Shown: piece by piece, positions 13,783-15,810 of the stretch
Layout of the letters: every line of letters starts with the position of its first letter
Position numbering within the stretch: the first letter of the stretch is position 1
Source: DYFC01 sp041658585
GTDB lineage: Bacteria; Nitrospirota; Thermodesulfovibrionia; Thermodesulfovibrionales; SM23-35
DNA length: 15,810 nt
Direction of reading: 5' to 3'
Assembly: GCA_041658585.1 (NCBI GenBank)
Contig: JBAZZX010000057.1
Span: forward strand, 1-15,810
Notes under the pieces: generated by a model
What the model saw: only the letters and a program-made list of their open reading frames with translations
The model's database searches: none
What the model was told of the DNA's origin: nothing
Program-made: the position numbers and the translations under genes

Positions 13783-13898
13783 GTTATTGATAACAAATGG
13801 ATTTAATCGCTAATACTGTCAAATGGGAAAACTTATGAGGCCTAAATCTCGAAAAAAGATGAACTGCAGATATCCATACTTGTTTGAGCATAATTGAA

Positions 13899-14204
13899 AT
13901 GACAATTTCAGAATGGTTAGATGAAAAGGAAGCGGAAGGCGTTGATGTATCTCAAATAGTTTTACCTGATGACCTGTCTTTCGACGAAGACCCGGGCGAA
14001 ACTGTTTTTTTTGAAGAGATTAAACCTTGTGGTTTCCTCTGTCAAGGCAATCACCCATTTTCTACTGTCGAGCGTTTTGGCCACTGGTATTTTTGTCGAG
14101 GCCAAGATAAGAAAGCCGGTATTCACGCTTCAGGAATGGAGTGGAGATTATTTACAAAAGATAAAGACCTTGCCATCAGAACAGCGAAATTGCACATTGA
14201 ATAA
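13899..14204 (+). CDS. Small acidic hypothetical protein
   Basis: Not recognised. From ATG 13899 the product has 101 residues; a TTG at 13884 would add five. The N-terminal third is very acidic (SEWLDEKEAEGVDVSQ, DDLSFDEDPGE). The C-terminal part has aromatic-rich segments (FGHWYFCRGQDKK, SGMEWRLFTKDKD) and ends KLHIE. Three cysteines (C43, C47, C64) are spread and do not form a plain zinc motif. No ribosome site is clear. The gene lies 22 bases before the CDP-alcohol phosphatidyltransferase gene on the same strand, so they may be cotranscribed. Confidence 0.65.
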   Translation: MTISEWLDEKEAEGVDVSQIVLPDDLSFDEDPGETVFFEEIKPCGFLCQGNHPFSTVERFGHWYFCRGQDKKAGIHASGMEWRLFTKDKDLAIRTAKLHIE

Positions 14205-14225
14205 AACTCCCTAATCGCCAGTCAT

Positions 14226-15485
14226 ATGTTGACGAAACATACCTTAATAGGTGCTATCGAAGGGAAAATTGCGGCAGTCGTCCCTTTTCACCCGAACATA
14301 GTATCAGGCTTGAAATTGTTCATGACTGTACCGCTCGTGACGCTTGCGCTTCCCCCATTCAAAACATTTCCCTACCGCGTATTGATGGTGATTGCTCTTT
14401 TCCTGACATTTGTCTCCCTGGATTATGTAGCCGGCGTAGCAGCTCGCTACAGGAAAATGGAGACACGCTTTGGCCGAATACTCGATCATGTTACCGATTA
14501 CCCAATCCTCATCGTTCTCTCTTATCTGTGTCTTGACATAATCCCAGGCATGCTGCTGGCCGGGAAACTCATTCTGGATCTACTGGTGATCATCATCAAT
14601 ATCATTGGTCGCGAACAAAACAGAAACCGGATCAGGACAGGTATAAACTACACGACGTTGCTTGCCCTGCTTATGATAAGCCAAGGCTGGAAACCGGAGA
14701 TTATCTCGCCTCATTTTGTTGTTTACCTTTTGTATACTAACATTGCCTATACAATGGTAGTTGCACTTTATGAATCAAAAATCCTGAAGAAACGATTCAT
14801 TGCAGATGCCCTTTCAGGAGCCAATCTTCTCTGCGGCATATTCAGTATTATCTTCGCCTCTCGCGGCAGGTTCGATATAAGTCTTCTTTTTTTGATGGTC
14901 GGGGCTGCCTTTGACGGTTTTGACGGGGCGGTAGCCAGAAAATTTGGCGGCACACGGTTAGGGGTTTATTCCGATGATGTTGCCGATGGTGTGAACTATG
15001 GGATAGCGCCCGGCGTTGCACTTTACTACGCCCTCGGCGGCATCGACGGCCTTGTTATTGGCTCGGCTTTCTGTATTTTTACCTTAAGTCGCCTGGTCTA
15101 TTTTACGCTGAATAAAGCTTATAGCGACCCAACTTTTTTTTGCGGTGTTCCCAGCACGGCAGGAGGGATCATCACGCTTTGCTCAATCATTCTTTTTAAG
15201 GAACATGCGGCTGTTCTCGGACTAATGATAGGTATTGCCTGTATACAAATGGTGTCGTTTGACACGCACTACCGGCATCTCGGGCGGGCATTATCTTCGA
15301 ACCGCCGCATCATCTACGGCATGCCTGTGCTGATTATACTCTTGATCATCGGCAACTTTCTATGGAGCAAAGAAGGACCTGTTGCGATAATTCTCTGCGC
15401 CACCTTAATCTATGGCTTCATCCCTGTATCAATGCACTTCGCTCATCTAATACGCAAAGAAGAAACGCCCAAAGAGCATCCATAA
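14226..15485 (+). CDS. Two-domain CDP-alcohol phosphatidyltransferase
   Basis: The family joins a CDP-lipid to an alcohol to make phospholipids in the cytoplasmic membrane. The C-terminal half (about 190-400) carries the motif D233-G-A-V-A-R238 then G246, D250 and D254, with one residue fewer between R and G than the usual eight. GANLLCGIFS (198-207) and FFCGVPSTAGG (304-314) are typical of phosphatidylserine-synthase-like enzymes. The N-terminal half (20-180) has a second copy, G70-V-A-A-R74-x8-G83-x3-D87-x3-D91, with A69 instead of the first aspartate. HPNIVSGLKL (22-31) is also family-like. Single-domain enzymes are about 200 residues, so 419 is a tandem fusion. Many membrane helices are visible. 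Start at 14226 has no clear ribosome site; coupling to the upstream gene is possible. Confidence 0.9.
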   Translation: MLTKHTLIGAIEGKIAAVVPFHPNIVSGLKLFMTVPLVTLALPPFKTFPYRVLMVIALFLTFVSLDYVAGVAARYRKMETRFGRILDHVTDYPILIVLSYLCLDIIPGMLLAGKLILDLLVIIINIIGREQNRNRIRTGINYTTLLALLMISQGWKPEIISPHFVVYLLYTNIAYTMVVALYESKILKKRFIADALSGANLLCGIFSIIFASRGRFDISLLFLMVGAAFDGFDGAVARKFGGTRLGVYSDDVADGVNYGIAPGVALYYALGGIDGLVIGSAFCIFTLSRLVYFTLNKAYSDPTFFCGVPSTAGGIITLCSIILFKEHAAVLGLMIGIACIQMVSFDTHYRHLGRALSSNRRIIYGMPVLIILLIIGNFLWSKEGPVAIILCATLIYGFIPVSMHFAHLIRKEETPKEHP

Positions 15486-15572
15486 AAAATGGATGAGACC
15501 GGCGGAAAGGAATATGCTCATCCTGAAATGGGACAAGTTTCACCGTTTGCTTGATCTCTGATTAATGAACTA

Positions 15573-15592
15573 CCCCGCCGCAAGCGGCGGGG
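15573..15592. repeat. GC-rich 9-bp perfect hairpin
   Basis: CCCCGCCGC-AA-GCGGCGGGG (15573-15592) is a 9-bp GC stem with a two-base loop, set in AT-richer sequence between two converging genes. No T-run follows; it resembles a dispersed REP-like palindrome and may still stop convergent transcription. Confidence 0.7.
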
Positions 15593-15618
15593 AATTGAAC
15601 CCAAAGAGATTAAAGCGC

Positions 15619-15792
15619 TTACTTATTCTCCTCTTTTTCAGAATGCTTTTCCTCTTCATCTTCAGGAGAATAGGTTCTGTATGAGTATTCCCTCAACATG
15701 TTTTTAATTCTCTTTTTGTCTCTGGAAAGTTCACGGTTAGCGAGGATGCCGATGATTATTATGAAAAGAAAAATGCCGATGAGGTATTTCAT
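15619..15792 (-). CDS. Small single-helix membrane protein
   Basis: This 57-residue frame lies on the minus strand. Residues 3-18 (YLIGIFLFIIIIGILA) form one membrane helix; a basic stretch NRELSRDKKRIKNMLRE follows, then an acidic tail SPEDEEEKHSEKEE. That order (short hydrophobic N-terminus, basic juxtamembrane region, acidic end) is characteristic of real small membrane proteins. No strong ribosome site is seen in the 18 bases left upstream before the window ends. The family is not known. Confidence 0.6.
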   Translation of the reverse strand: MKYLIGIFLFIIIIGILANRELSRDKKRIKNMLREYSYRTYSPEDEEEKHSEKEENK

Positions 15793-15810
15793 TTAATCTG
15801 AATGCTTACT

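Larger units (their letters stand above)
13390..13880. other. Long intergenic region with hairpin, promoter and a broken small frame
   Basis: No sure gene is seen. It contains the hairpin at 13557-13591, an extended -10 promoter at 13774-13782, and the inverted pair AGTACAG (13692-13698)/CTGTACT (13733-13739) upstream of that promoter, which could be operator half-sites. On the minus strand, two short frames at 13483-13542 and 13421-13510 overlap around a run of five A, and read together would give one 40-residue peptide. Confidence 0.5.

Noticed and set aside
1..15810. CRISPR array, tRNA or rRNA genes
   Set aside because: No regularly spaced direct repeats and no tRNA- or rRNA-like sequence was noticed on reading the window.

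Overview
The window reads as a chromosomal segment of a moderately AT-rich bacterium with sulfur-handling and probably anaerobic habits. The evidence is an oxygen-sensitive-type Fe-S/sulfur-relay operon (TusA, DsrE-like, IscS-like and IscU-like proteins), an FMN split-barrel protein and a nitroreductase. I cannot place it taxonomically; Nitrospirota or a 'deltaproteobacterial' lineage would fit the style of repeats and genes, but that is a guess.

Layout. (1) Positions 1-980: a GC-rich palindromic repeat followed by rsmA (ksgA), a housekeeping rRNA methyltransferase. (2) About 1106-6120: an array of gene cassettes bounded by integron-type attC sites, with no integrase gene in the window (a CALIN-like cluster). 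Four attC sites are well supported (2075-2167, 4847-4894, 5324-5371, 6033-6120) and one is tentative (1106-1187). The cassettes carry unknown proteins: a membrane coiled-coil protein, a three-gene block (zinc-ribbon protein, membrane-anchored alpha/beta hydrolase, four-helix membrane protein), a truncated P-loop kinase and an unknown helical protein. The short truncated kinase and a truncated exported peptide just past the array both end beside the same 20-base repeat. (3) Positions 6310-8080: a gene-poor repeat-bearing stretch, then a GC-rich AI-2E/PerM-family membrane protein gene that looks acquired. (4) Positions 8170-9069: a YtxH-like protein gene and a cupin gene, each with its own recognisable promoter; a strong terminator lies between them. 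(5) Positions 9261-13389, minus strand: nitroreductase, then the compact operon tusA-dsrE-iscS-iscU (transcribed right to left), preceded by an FMN split-barrel protein and a small unknown ORF. (6) Positions 13390-15810: a long intergenic region with a perfect 12-bp hairpin and an extended -10 promoter, a small unknown protein, a two-domain CDP-alcohol phosphatidyltransferase, a GC-rich hairpin, and a short single-helix membrane protein on the minus strand.

How the parts may work together. The most notable unit is the sulfur operon. The IscS-like protein keeps its sulfur-carrying cysteine (C327) but has threonine (T207) where cysteine desulfurases have the PLP-binding lysine, and also lacks the usual PLP-stacking histidine. 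The IscU-like protein keeps its cluster ligands but is fused to a MIP18/DUF59 domain. With TusA and a DsrE-like protein encoded just upstream, this looks like an Fe-S assembly unit fed by a sulfur relay or sulfide rather than by cysteine desulfuration. That last step is inference. The cassette array is the other accessory region of interest, and it contains several unrecognised proteins.
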